A DNA stretch of 64,000 nucleotides from an uncultured Pelagibacteraceae bacterium. GTDB lineage: Bacteria > Pseudomonadota > Alphaproteobacteria > Pelagibacterales > Pelagibacteraceae. A model generated the notes under the pieces. The model made no database searches and was not told the DNA's origin. It saw only the letters and a list, made by a program, of their open reading frames with translations. The position numbers and the translations under genes were made by a program. Below, in pieces: positions 47,576 to 55,196 of this stretch (its first letter is position 1; each line of letters begins with the position of its first letter). The stretch is taken from positions 124,001 through 188,000 of the forward strand of contig CACNQD010000003.1 in the NCBI GenBank assembly GCA_902622545.1, written 5' to 3'.

Positions 47576-48864
47576 AAAATAAAATTAATATCGCTGTAAT
47601 TGGTCTAGGACAAATTGGAAATTATCTTTTAAAAGAATTAAAGAATAAAAAAAAAGAGATAAAACTATTAACTGGTAAAGATATAAATGTTGTAGCTATA
47701 TCTGCTAAAAGTATAAATAAAAAAAGAAAATTTAAGATTAATAAAAATATTTTTTACAAAAATCCGCTTAAAATTTTAGATAATAAAAAAATAAATATTT
47801 TATTTGAATGTATTGGTCAATCAGACGGAATATCGAAAAAAATTGTAGAAAAAGCACTCAAAAATCAAATACATGTAATAACACCAAATAAAGCATTAAT
47901 ATCTAAGAATGGTGATTATTTAAGCAGAATCGCAGAAAACAAAAAAGTAAATCTTGAATTTGAAGCATCTGTAGGGGGTGGAATACCAATATTAAGAACT
48001 ATAAAAGAAGGTTTATCAACAAATGTAATAACAAAAGTCTATGGAATATTAAATGGTACCTGCAATTATATTTTATCGGAGATGGACAAGACTAACGATA
48101 ATTTTAAAGATGTATTAAAAAAAGCACAATCTTTAGGATATGCAGAGCCTGGTGATCCAAAATTAGATATAAATGGCTATGATACTTTGGCGAAGGTAAG
48201 AATCTTATCCTCTCTCGCTTTTAAAAAGAAAATTTCTAAAAATAATCTGCTTATGGAGGGTATTGAATTTATTGAACCAAAAGATTTTGAAATAGCAAAT
48301 CAATTAAATCTAAAGATAAAATTATTAGGTATAACAGAGATCATCAACAACTCATTATTTGAGAGAGTTCATCCATGTTTAGTTAAAAAGAAAAGCTATA
48401 TTGGTAATGTTGATGGTGTTATGAATGCCGTTATACTAGAGGGTAAACCTGTGGGCGAAAGCATATTACAAGGGGAGGGTGCTGGGCCTGGTCCTACATC
48501 ATCTGCTTTAATGTCAGATCTTCTTTCTATCTTAAGAGGTAATATTAAAAATCCATTAGGAGCCTCTAGTGACAAAAGAAAATTTATCTCTCCATTTAAT
48601 ATAAATAACTACGAAAATTCTCTTTATTTAAGATTTGAGGTTAAAGATAAACCTGGTGTACTGTCTGAAATAACAAAAAGTTTGGCAAAAAACAACATAT
48701 CTATTCAAAGAATGATACAAATACCTGACAATAAGCTTAAAACCGCATCTATAGTAATTATTACTCATAAAACTAAACAACTTAATTCAGATAATTGTCT
48801 AAAATCATTAAAAAAGAACAAAAAGATTCTTAAGAGGCCTGTTTTATTAAGACTTTTTAATTGA
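47572..48864 (+). CDS. hom: Homoserine dehydrogenase
   Basis: This enzyme reduces aspartate semialdehyde to homoserine, feeding threonine and methionine (metY uses its acetylated product). The NAD(P) motif VIGLGQIGNYLL lies at 9-20, and YGILNGTCNYILSEM and YAEPGDPKLDINGYD form the active-site region. A C-terminal ACT domain (RFEVKDKPGVLSEI) allows feedback control. The 430 residues are normal. It overlaps the lipoprotein gene by 4 bp and the following glycosyltransferase by 1 bp. Confidence 0.97.
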   Translation: MKNKINIAVIGLGQIGNYLLKELKNKKKEIKLLTGKDINVVAISAKSINKKRKFKINKNIFYKNPLKILDNKKINILFECIGQSDGISKKIVEKALKNQIHVITPNKALISKNGDYLSRIAENKKVNLEFEASVGGGIPILRTIKEGLSTNVITKVYGILNGTCNYILSEMDKTNDNFKDVLKKAQSLGYAEPGDPKLDINGYDTLAKVRILSSLAFKKKISKNNLLMEGIEFIEPKDFEIANQLNLKIKLLGITEIINNSLFERVHPCLVKKKSYIGNVDGVMNAVILEGKPVGESILQGEGAGPGPTSSALMSDLLSILRGNIKNPLGASSDKRKFISPFNINNYENSLYLRFEVKDKPGVLSEITKSLAKNNISIQRMIQIPDNKLKTASIVIITHKTKQLNSDNCLKSLKKNKKILKRPVLLRLFN

Positions 48865-49871
48865 TGAATATATTATTCCACTGTCCAACAAAATTTGATT
48901 TAAATTCAATAGGTAATAACAAATTAGGCGGCATAGAAACTCTTAATTTAGAACTATGCAAAAGTCTTTCATCTAAACAATATAATATTTACCTTTCGAC
49001 CATATGTAAAAAAGTCATTAAAAGAAAAAATTTAACAAATCTTCCTATATCAAAATTAAAGAAAGAAAATCATAATTATAATTTCGACTATATAGTGAGT
49101 TCAAATGATCCAAATATTTTTAATTTATTTAGAAATTCAAAAAAAATATTATGGATGCATAATACTTTAGCTATTGAAAAAGCTTTAAGAAAAAAAAAAC
49201 TATTATCGATACTGAAAAATAAGATAACTGCAGTTTTTGTAAGTAAATATCTTGAAAAGAAGACTTCAAATTTATATTTTTTTAATAAAAAAATTATTAT
49301 ATCTAATTTCTTGTCAAATAAATTCATTATAAAGAAATATAATTATAAAAGAAAAAGTAATTTCATATGGTCTGTACAGAGAGAAAAAGGGTTAAAAGAG
49401 ACCTTATATGTATGGATGAATTTTGTTTATCCAAAAAATAAAAAAAACAAATTATTTATTTTTGGTGTTGATAAAAATAAATTTGGAAAATTAAAAAATT
49501 ATTACAAAAAATATAATATAATTTTTTTAGGAAGAGTAAATAAAGATAAATTGAAAAGAACATATGAAACATCTTTGGGTATGATATGTCTTGGATATGA
49601 TGAAACTTTTTGCCTTAACGCAATAGAAGCTAACGCATGCGGTTTACCTGTCATAACTTTTGGTGAAACGGTATTAAAAGATATAATAAAAAATAATTAT
49701 AATGGTTCAATCGTAAAAAATTATAAATCTTTATCAAATAAGATTTTAGAAATGATTAATAATGACCAGCTTAATAAAAATAAATACATAAACAATTCAA
49801 TTAAAAGTTCAAAAAAATATCATTTAAATAAAATAAAAAAAAAATGGGTTAAGTTGTTTAATACTAAATGA
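48864..49871 (+). CDS. Family 4 (GT-B) glycosyltransferase
   Basis: The protein of about 335 residues has a C-terminal GT4 nucleotide-sugar motif, ETFCLNAIEANACGLPVITFGET, and an N-terminal Rossmann-like half containing GGIETLNLELCKSL. I use the ATG at 48864 (TGATG overlap with hom) over an adjacent TTG. Acceptor and donor are unknown. It is the first of three coupled accessory genes and probably acts on surface polysaccharide in the cytoplasm. Confidence 0.85.
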   Translation: MNILFHCPTKFDLNSIGNNKLGGIETLNLELCKSLSSKQYNIYLSTICKKVIKRKNLTNLPISKLKKENHNYNFDYIVSSNDPNIFNLFRNSKKILWMHNTLAIEKALRKKKLLSILKNKITAVFVSKYLEKKTSNLYFFNKKIIISNFLSNKFIIKKYNYKRKSNFIWSVQREKGLKETLYVWMNFVYPKNKKNKLFIFGVDKNKFGKLKNYYKKYNIIFLGRVNKDKLKRTYETSLGMICLGYDETFCLNAIEANACGLPVITFGETVLKDIIKNNYNGSIVKNYKSLSNKILEMINNDQLNKNKYINNSIKSSKKYHLNKIKKKWVKLFNTK

Positions 49872-50749
49872 ATATTTATAATGAAATAACACTTATAATA
49901 GTTTGCTTTAACAGTTACAATTTGATCCAAAAAAATTTATCTGAAATAAGTAAGTTTAAAACAATTATTGTAGATAATTCAGAGTCTGATCAAATCCGTT
50001 TACTAGTGGAGGGAGTAAAAAACATAAAATATATAAAAACAAAAAAGAATTTAGGATACGGAAAGGGTAATAATTTAGGTGTATCAGAGAGTAAAACGCC
50101 ATTTATTCTTATATTAAATCCAGATATTTTGGTTCAAAGTGAGTCTATTGAAACTTTGTACAAGTCATATTTTAATTATGAGAATATAGGAATTTTAGCT
50201 CCTGCCTTATACGATAATAATAATAACAGAAGAAATAATGGCAGTCTTTCTTATATAAATAGAGATAAGGTTATTAAGAAAAATATTTTGAATAACCAAA
50301 AAGCTGAGGGTAATACATGCTACCAATTTGTAGTGGGTTGTGCTCTCTTAATCAAAAAAGAATTTTTTGACGAAATAGGTGGTTTTGATAAAGATTTATT
50401 TATGTATTTTGAAGATAATGATTTATGTGACAAAACTATAGAGAAAAACAAGTCAATTATAGAAATACCAGAGTCAAAAATGATACATTTACAAGGTCTA
50501 TCTTTAGATAGCTCTTTTTTACAAAATTGTAAATTATCAATAATTCATAAGATTTCTGAATATATATATTATAAAAAAAAAACTAATTTTTTTAATTTAT
50601 ATAAAAAGATACTTATTAATTTTTTTGATTATTTACAAAGATTTTTTATTAACATTATAAAATTAAAATTTAATAAATCTTTTAAAAATTTATTACGTAT
50701 TATATCAATATTTTTGTACATTTCAAAACTTTACCTATTTTTGTATTAA
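49868..50749 (+). CDS. Family 2 glycosyltransferase, rhamnosyltransferase-like
   Basis: The 293-residue GT-A protein shows ITLIIVCFNSY at the start, LGYGKGNNLGVSES, the DxD-like LNPDI (near 79-83) and GGFDKDLFMYFEDNDLC, a hallmark of rhamnosyl/galactofuranosyl-type GT2 enzymes. The C-terminus has hydrophobic, Lys/Phe-rich helices that may associate with the membrane. It overlaps the upstream GT4 gene by 4 bp. Confidence 0.87.
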   Translation: MNIYNEITLIIVCFNSYNLIQKNLSEISKFKTIIVDNSESDQIRLLVEGVKNIKYIKTKKNLGYGKGNNLGVSESKTPFILILNPDILVQSESIETLYKSYFNYENIGILAPALYDNNNNRRNNGSLSYINRDKVIKKNILNNQKAEGNTCYQFVVGCALLIKKEFFDEIGGFDKDLFMYFEDNDLCDKTIEKNKSIIEIPESKMIHLQGLSLDSSFLQNCKLSIIHKISEYIYYKKKTNFFNLYKKILINFFDYLQRFFINIIKLKFNKSFKNLLRIISIFLYISKLYLFLY

Positions 50750-50754
50750 GGATA

Positions 50755-51435
50755 ATGGAAAAATTAAATATTTTAAAAATGTTAGTTAATAGGATTTATT
50801 GTTTTTTATTTGTTGAAAGATTTAATAAAAAATTAAAATTAGAATTTCCATCAGGTATATATAGATGGGATTTGATACAACATATTATCGATAAATATAA
50901 TTTTAAAGATTATTTAGAAATCGGATGTGACAAAAACCAATCTTTCTCTAAAATCAAGATTGATAATAAAATAGGAGTTGATCCTATTCAAGGTGGCACT
51001 ATCAAATCAACTAGTGATCAATTCTTCGTTCAAAACAAAAATAATTTTGATATTATTTTTATAGATGGACTTCATCATTATTCACAAGTACTAAATGATA
51101 TAAATAATTCTCTTAAAATATTAAACAAAAATGGTTTTATATTAGTCCATGATTGTTTGCCTAGATCTTTAGCTCAACAAGCTGTACCAAGATATAGAGC
51201 ATCATGGAATGGTGATGTTTGGAAAGCTATTGTTGAATTAAGAACTAAAAATAATCTTAATATATTTACATCTCAAATTGATTTTGGTGTTGCTATAATA
51301 CAAATTTCAGAAAATAAAAATTTGTTAAAGTTAGATATTAATGATTTTAGTAAATTAAAATTTAAAGACTATTATTATAATTATAAAGAATTTATGAATA
51401 TTTTAGATTATGAGGAAACACTAAATAAGATTTAA
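50755..51435 (+). CDS. Class I SAM-dependent methyltransferase (Methyltransf_24-like)
   Basis: The 226 residues show a SAM motif variant YLEIGCDKNQSF near 57-68, followed by FIDGLHHYSQVLNDINNSLK, a pattern of cephalosporin-hydroxylase/O-methyltransferase-like sugar methyltransferases. It lies 5 bp after the GT2 gene, which suggests methylation of a surface glycan. Its 3' end overlaps the convergent recombinase gene by 4 bp. Confidence 0.82.
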   Translation: MEKLNILKMLVNRIYCFLFVERFNKKLKLEFPSGIYRWDLIQHIIDKYNFKDYLEIGCDKNQSFSKIKIDNKIGVDPIQGGTIKSTSDQFFVQNKNNFDIIFIDGLHHYSQVLNDINNSLKILNKNGFILVHDCLPRSLAQQAVPRYRASWNGDVWKAIVELRTKNNLNIFTSQIDFGVAIIQISENKNLLKLDINDFSKLKFKDYYYNYKEFMNILDYEETLNKI

Positions 51436-52385
51436 ATTTTAAGATTATTTAAAGCATTATTCTTAAATATATTGGCTTCTTTGATATATCTTCTTACCAT
51501 TTGAGTTGTTTTATGACCAGTCATTGCCATGATACTACGTTCATCAGCGCCAGATTCTGCAGCAACAGTTGCAAAACCAGATCTTAAACTATGACCTGCA
51601 AAATTTTTATTCTCAATTCCTGCTAAATTTAAATATTCTTTCATTAATAAAACTACTGATTGGTCGGTTAATCTTTTCTCTGTTAGAGATAAACCCTTAG
51701 AAAATCTTCTAAAAATAGGTCCAGATTTAATTCTAGAAATTTCTAGCCATTTTTTAAGATTGACAATTGGACAATAAGTTTCATTAGTGAAGTAGGGTAG
51801 ACCTTTAATCATCCCTTCTCCATATTGATCAGTTTTTGATCTTTTAATAGTGATTTTAAGACCTTCTGGTACAAATTCTAAATCTTCATGATCGATTGAA
51901 ATTAATTCAGTTCGTCTAAATCCACCTCCAAAGCCAACTAATATAATTGATTTGTCTCTAAACTTTTTAATATCATCAATTTTTTGTTCATTTATCACAT
52001 TAATTATAGATTTTAAATGATTGATTAATATAGGTTTTTTTCCTTTTTGAATACTTCCTTTCACTCTTCTTATTCCCATTAAGTTTTCAACAATGATTGG
52101 ATGTTTTGTATCTAAATAATGACCTTTAAGTTTATGGATCATGCTAATTGACACTAATCTTCTTCTTAAAGTGCTGATTTTTGAATTTTTAGAAAGATGA
52201 GTTAGGTATAAAGAAACAATTTTAGGTTCGGATGGTAACGAATTGAAACCATGCTTAACACAAAAAGTTCCAAAATCTTTAAAGTCTGATTTATATGCTC
52301 TTAAAGTGTTATTTGCTTTAGAGCTTTTAAGGTTATTTAAAGTTGCCTCATGAAGCGATTTTAGGTCTGTTGTCAGTTCATTCAT
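51432..52385 (-). CDS. Tyrosine recombinase/integrase
   Basis: This site-specific recombinase of 317 residues has a SAM-like N-terminal core-binding domain (about 8-95) and a catalytic domain with all expected residues: R157 in GFRRTEL, K184, H265 and R268 in HSLRSG, H291 in GHKTTQ, and the nucleophile Y300 in RRYI. It could be a mobile-element integrase or a XerC/D-like enzyme; the spacing does not decide. A perfect 14-7-14 bp inverted repeat lies 3 bp upstream of its ATG. Other mobile genes (excisionase, phage structural genes) are absent. Confidence 0.93.
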   Translation of the reverse strand: MNELTTDLKSLHEATLNNLKSSKANNTLRAYKSDFKDFGTFCVKHGFNSLPSEPKIVSLYLTHLSKNSKISTLRRRLVSISMIHKLKGHYLDTKHPIIVENLMGIRRVKGSIQKGKKPILINHLKSIINVINEQKIDDIKKFRDKSIILVGFGGGFRRTELISIDHEDLEFVPEGLKITIKRSKTDQYGEGMIKGLPYFTNETYCPIVNLKKWLEISRIKSGPIFRRFSKGLSLTEKRLTDQSVVLLMKEYLNLAGIENKNFAGHSLRSGFATVAAESGADERSIMAMTGHKTTQMVRRYIKEANIFKNNALNNLKI

Positions 52386-52388
52386 ATA

Positions 52389-52423
52389 ATTACTATTGAT
52401 AACAATTAATTATCAATAGTAAT
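52389..52423. repeat. 14-bp perfect inverted repeat with 7-bp spacer at the recombinase start
   Basis: ATTACTATTGATAA (52389-52402), spacer CAATTAA, then the exact reverse complement TTATCAATAGTAAT (52410-52423). The geometry (two recombinase-arm-length repeats around a 6-8 bp spacer) matches core crossover sites such as loxP or dif, with inner ends GATAA/TTATC. It could instead be an operator for the recombinase gene or an RNA hairpin. No second full copy was found in the window. Confidence 0.75.
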
Positions 52424-52538
52424 ATATTATTAAAAATACTTTGTCAATAACAAAAGTTATTAACACAATCCACATGGGACCATTAAATCAATCAAAAAGT
52501 GATACATACAACCATTATCATTTGTTAAGTTTAATTAA

Positions 52539-52725
52539 TTAAGGGGCAACCCTTAACTGGCCGACTGGGGAAAGGCCGAGAGGACCAAGCCCAGGGGGCA
52601 GAAAGTCTTACGGAGTAGCGCTAAAATCGTAGGGCGGAAGGCATGGCGGTAGCGCATACAACGACGTGCCAAAACTACTGTTCTTTGCACCGTAAAAAAG
52701 TGCAGAGAAACAGGGGTTTTTCTTC
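52539..52725 (+). ncRNA. Candidate structured RNA or structured 5' leader, unidentified
   Basis: This is a GC-rich block: 97 of 180 bases at 52541-52720 are G or C, against a very AT-rich surrounding. It has dense pairing: a 7-bp hairpin closed by GCAA (52539-52556); GGCC/GGCC (52559, 52574) crossed by CTGGG/CCCAG (52565, 52590), a possible pseudoknot; AGTAG/CTACT (52614, 52675) enclosing TCGT/ACGA (52627, 52661) and GGCATG/CGTGCC (52640, 52665), which cross each other. A final 13-bp stem with one bulge follows (52678-52690 with 52700-52713). AGGGG at 52712-52716 then lies 9 bases before the alkyltransferase ATG. It does not look like tmRNA, RNase P, SRP or 6S RNA. The strand is inferred from the downstream gene. 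Confidence 0.6.
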
Positions 52726-52995
52726 ATGAAAGGCACTAAATTTCAAATCAAAGTCTGGAAATATCTTAAAAAGATCCCTAAAGGAACAGTCAAAACATAT
52801 AAAGATGTTGCTATAGGTATAAATCAGCCAAAAGCAGCACGTGCTGTAGCAAATGCCTGTGCTAAGAACCCTTATTCACCTAAAATACCCTGTCATAGAG
52901 TAATTAGGTCTGATGGAGGCCTTGGTGGGTATTCTGGGAGAGGTGGGATAAAAAAAAAAGTAAGTTTATTAAGGTCTGAAAAAGTGCAAATTTAA
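52726..52995 (+). CDS. Stand-alone alkylated-DNA cysteine methyltransferase domain (MGMT/Ogt-like)
   Basis: The 89-residue protein corresponds only to the DNA-binding/active-site domain of O6-alkylguanine-DNA alkyltransferase. It has the acceptor Cys56 in IPCHRVIRSDG and the preceding ARAVANACAKNP helix and QIKVWKYLKKIPKGTVKTYKDVA. The cysteine is retained (PCHR, not the PWHR of alkyltransferase-like proteins), so repair chemistry is possible. The usual N-terminal domain is missing and an in-frame stop at 52693 bars an upstream extension. It follows the GC-rich leader, which supplies its ribosome-binding site. Confidence 0.88.
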   Translation: MKGTKFQIKVWKYLKKIPKGTVKTYKDVAIGINQPKAARAVANACAKNPYSPKIPCHRVIRSDGGLGGYSGRGGIKKKVSLLRSEKVQI

Positions 52996-53424
52996 CCCTT
53001 TTTAGTTGATATAATGTTTAAAATGCCAATAAAATCAACAATTATTGATCAATTTCCTATTATTAGAGGAAATTATCGTTTTTCACCCTTCAGTTGTACC
53101 ATATAAAACAATTTGCTTAAATTTGACCCTTCTATGCTCGTTTAAATGGCATATTCAAATACTGCATCCCTCTACTATTTAGCAATATCAACACTTTTAA
53201 AATGCTCTATTCTTAAGTAATCAAACGATATTTTGCCTTTAAAAGTCTCATATTTTCGACGTTTTATAGTATCAGTAAAGCATGCAATTAATTTATTAAT
53301 ATTATTAATCACAAATTATATATATGATATTATTAAATTATATTAGTATAATTAAATCAATAAAAACAATGGTTTATATATGTATACTAAAGTAATACTT
53401 TAATAATTAGTAAATATAATTGAC
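52996..53424. other. 429-bp non-coding gap
   Basis: No reading frame longer than about 30 codons and no RNA gene was recognised between the alkyltransferase gene and the DMT transporter. The gap holds an imperfect direct repeat, AAATTTAACCCTT (52988-53000) and AAATTTGACCCTT (53119-53131), each followed by a GTTTAAA-ATG(C/G)C block. The last 150 bp are extremely AT-rich. It may be decayed sequence from an insertion. Confidence 0.6.
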
Positions 53425-54279
53425 CTATATTTTAATGTTCTTAATTATATTCTCTCTTCTAGATATATAAACTCCACTAAATACTATTATAAACAGACCT
53501 AAAAAGGTCCATCTATCTGGAAAATCATTAAAGATATAATAAGCAATAATTATATTTGTTATAATCTCAAAATAACTTAATGGGGCTAATTTGGAAGCAT
53601 CAGCATACTTCAAAGATAAAATAATAAATAGATGGCCTATGCAAGCAAATAAACCAATTGCAGCCATTATAGACCATTGATTAAAAGTTGGAGAAACCCA
53701 AACAAAAGGCATGAATGTTGTAGCGATAATGGCCCCTACTACACCTGTTAATAATAAAGTTAGCAATGGGTTATCTGAGGTACTAAGCTTACGAGTAATT
53801 ATTAAATAAAAACCGTACATAATACCTGTTCCAAGTGCCGCTAAACTTGCTAAATTTATTTCAACGAAACCTGGTCTAATAACGACCAAGGATCCTATAA
53901 ATCCAATTATAACTGCAGTCCATCTTTTGTAGCCTACTGACTCACCTAAAAAAATAGGAGAGAAAGCGGTTACAACTAGTGGAGCAACAAATGCAAGCGT
54001 CAATGCTTTAGGAAGCGAAATGACTGAAATTGAGTAAAAAAAACATATGTTTGCAGTTAATAAAATCAAACCTCTGATTAATTGTAATTTTGGTTTGTCA
54101 GTCCAAACTAAATAATTTTTAAAAAAAAAAAACATTAAAGGAAAAGTAAATACTACAGTGAAAAAATATCTAGCCCAAGTTATTTGAAGAACTGGAAGTT
54201 CGGCACTTAAATATTTTGCAAATCCATCCATGATGGGTAACATTACCCAGGCTAATAAATTAAAAATTATTGCTTTCAT
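53425..54279 (-). CDS. EamA/DMT family transporter
   Basis: The 284-residue membrane protein has about 10 TM helices in two EamA repeats. The first starts MKAIIFNLLAWVMLPIMDG, and the second includes LASLAALGTGIMYGFYLIITRK. Drug/metabolite transporters of this type move amino acids, nucleosides or other metabolites; the substrate is unknown. The start codon overlaps the stop of the upstream AEC transporter gene, so the two are co-transcribed. Confidence 0.88.
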   Translation of the reverse strand: MKAIIFNLLAWVMLPIMDGFAKYLSAELPVLQITWARYFFTVVFTFPLMFFFFKNYLVWTDKPKLQLIRGLILLTANICFFYSISVISLPKALTLAFVAPLVVTAFSPIFLGESVGYKRWTAVIIGFIGSLVVIRPGFVEINLASLAALGTGIMYGFYLIITRKLSTSDNPLLTLLLTGVVGAIIATTFMPFVWVSPTFNQWSIMAAIGLFACIGHLFIILSLKYADASKLAPLSYFEIITNIIIAYYIFNDFPDRWTFLGLFIIVFSGVYISRRENIIKNIKI

Positions 54280-55181
54280 TAAGAAAAAAATCTTAATGCT
54301 ATATAAACTACTATTGGGATTGTTACAAAAGATATTAAGGTAGATACAACAATAGTGCTAGCTATGCTATCCACTATTTTTTTCGGTGAATATATTGAAC
54401 CAACTAAATAATTTAAAACTGCACTTGGCATAGAGCATTGTATTAGAAGTACCCCAGCAGCAAATCCTTTGAGATCAAATATAAAAATTAGCAAAAAACC
54501 AATAGCAGGACCAATTATCATTCTTGTAAAAGATGAGATCAAAGCATTATATAAAGAAAACACCTTTAATCGTGTAAGAGCAATACCCAAAGACATAAGT
54601 ATAAGAAAAATAGTAACGTACATTAACCATTCTGTTGTATTAACAACAAATACAGGCATTTTTATCCCATAGAAAAGCATAATTGCAGAAAAAATGATTG
54701 CATAAAATGGAGGATTTTTAAGTATTACATTCAAATTAAATTTTCTATCAGCTAAAAAAACACCTAATGTAAAATGGCATAATATGATTAGAGAAGTTAT
54801 AGATGCTGATACACCTAAACCTTTAGAGCCATACGCGAACATACAAATAGGTAACCCCATATTTCCGGTATTCGGAAAAATTAAAGGAGGCAACTCTCTA
54901 ATAATATCCTTAGTTTTCAATAAAAATAAAGTAAAAATACCTACCAAAGCAAATAAAACAATTGCTAAAAGATAATACCAAAAATAATCTCGAAATATTT
55001 CAAAGTTTATACCTGTAGAGGTTATTGCATAAATAACCATTGCAGGAGTGCCAATATTTGCTGCAAAACTAGTAATAAAAGTGGTATCTATTTTTGGGTT
55101 GGTTTTACCCAAATAATATCCAATACCTACAACAAAAAATACAGGAAATAGTACTTCAAATAATTTTATATATATTTCCAT
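54279..55181 (-). CDS. AEC family transporter (auxin efflux carrier-like)
   Basis: The 300-residue protein has about 10 membrane helices with AEC features: VGIGYYLGKTNPKIDT at the start, FPNTGNMGLPICMFAYG with the helix-breaking NTGNxGxP pattern near 103-119, and QCSMPSAVLNYLVG near the end. Family members export organic acids or similar metabolites. It is coupled to the downstream DMT gene. The substrate is not inferable. Confidence 0.9.
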   Translation of the reverse strand: MEIYIKLFEVLFPVFFVVGIGYYLGKTNPKIDTTFITSFAANIGTPAMVIYAITSTGINFEIFRDYFWYYLLAIVLFALVGIFTLFLLKTKDIIRELPPLIFPNTGNMGLPICMFAYGSKGLGVSASITSLIILCHFTLGVFLADRKFNLNVILKNPPFYAIIFSAIMLFYGIKMPVFVVNTTEWLMYVTIFLILMSLGIALTRLKVFSLYNALISSFTRMIIGPAIGFLLIFIFDLKGFAAGVLLIQCSMPSAVLNYLVGSIYSPKKIVDSIASTIVVSTLISFVTIPIVVYIALRFFS

Positions 55182-55196
55182 TATGTAATATTCTAA

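Larger units (their letters stand above)
52386..52725 (+). other. Non-coding interval between recombinase and alkyltransferase genes
   Basis: These 340 bp contain no convincing reading frame. The first part holds the inverted repeat and AT-rich sequence that may carry divergent promoters. From 52539 it changes abruptly to a GC-rich foldable segment annotated separately. Confidence 0.8.

Noticed and set aside
52539..52725. Identification of the GC-rich element as tmRNA, RNase P RNA, SRP RNA or 6S RNA
   Set aside because: There is no T-loop GGTTCRA or tag frame (tmRNA), no GAGGAAAGTCC core (RNase P), no GGTCAGG/GGAAGCAGCC motif (SRP), and the interleaved pairings do not fit the long 6S hairpin.
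52539..52725. Integron attC site
   Set aside because: No RYYYAAC/GTTRRRY ends were found, and the recombinase does not show an obvious IntI-specific insertion.
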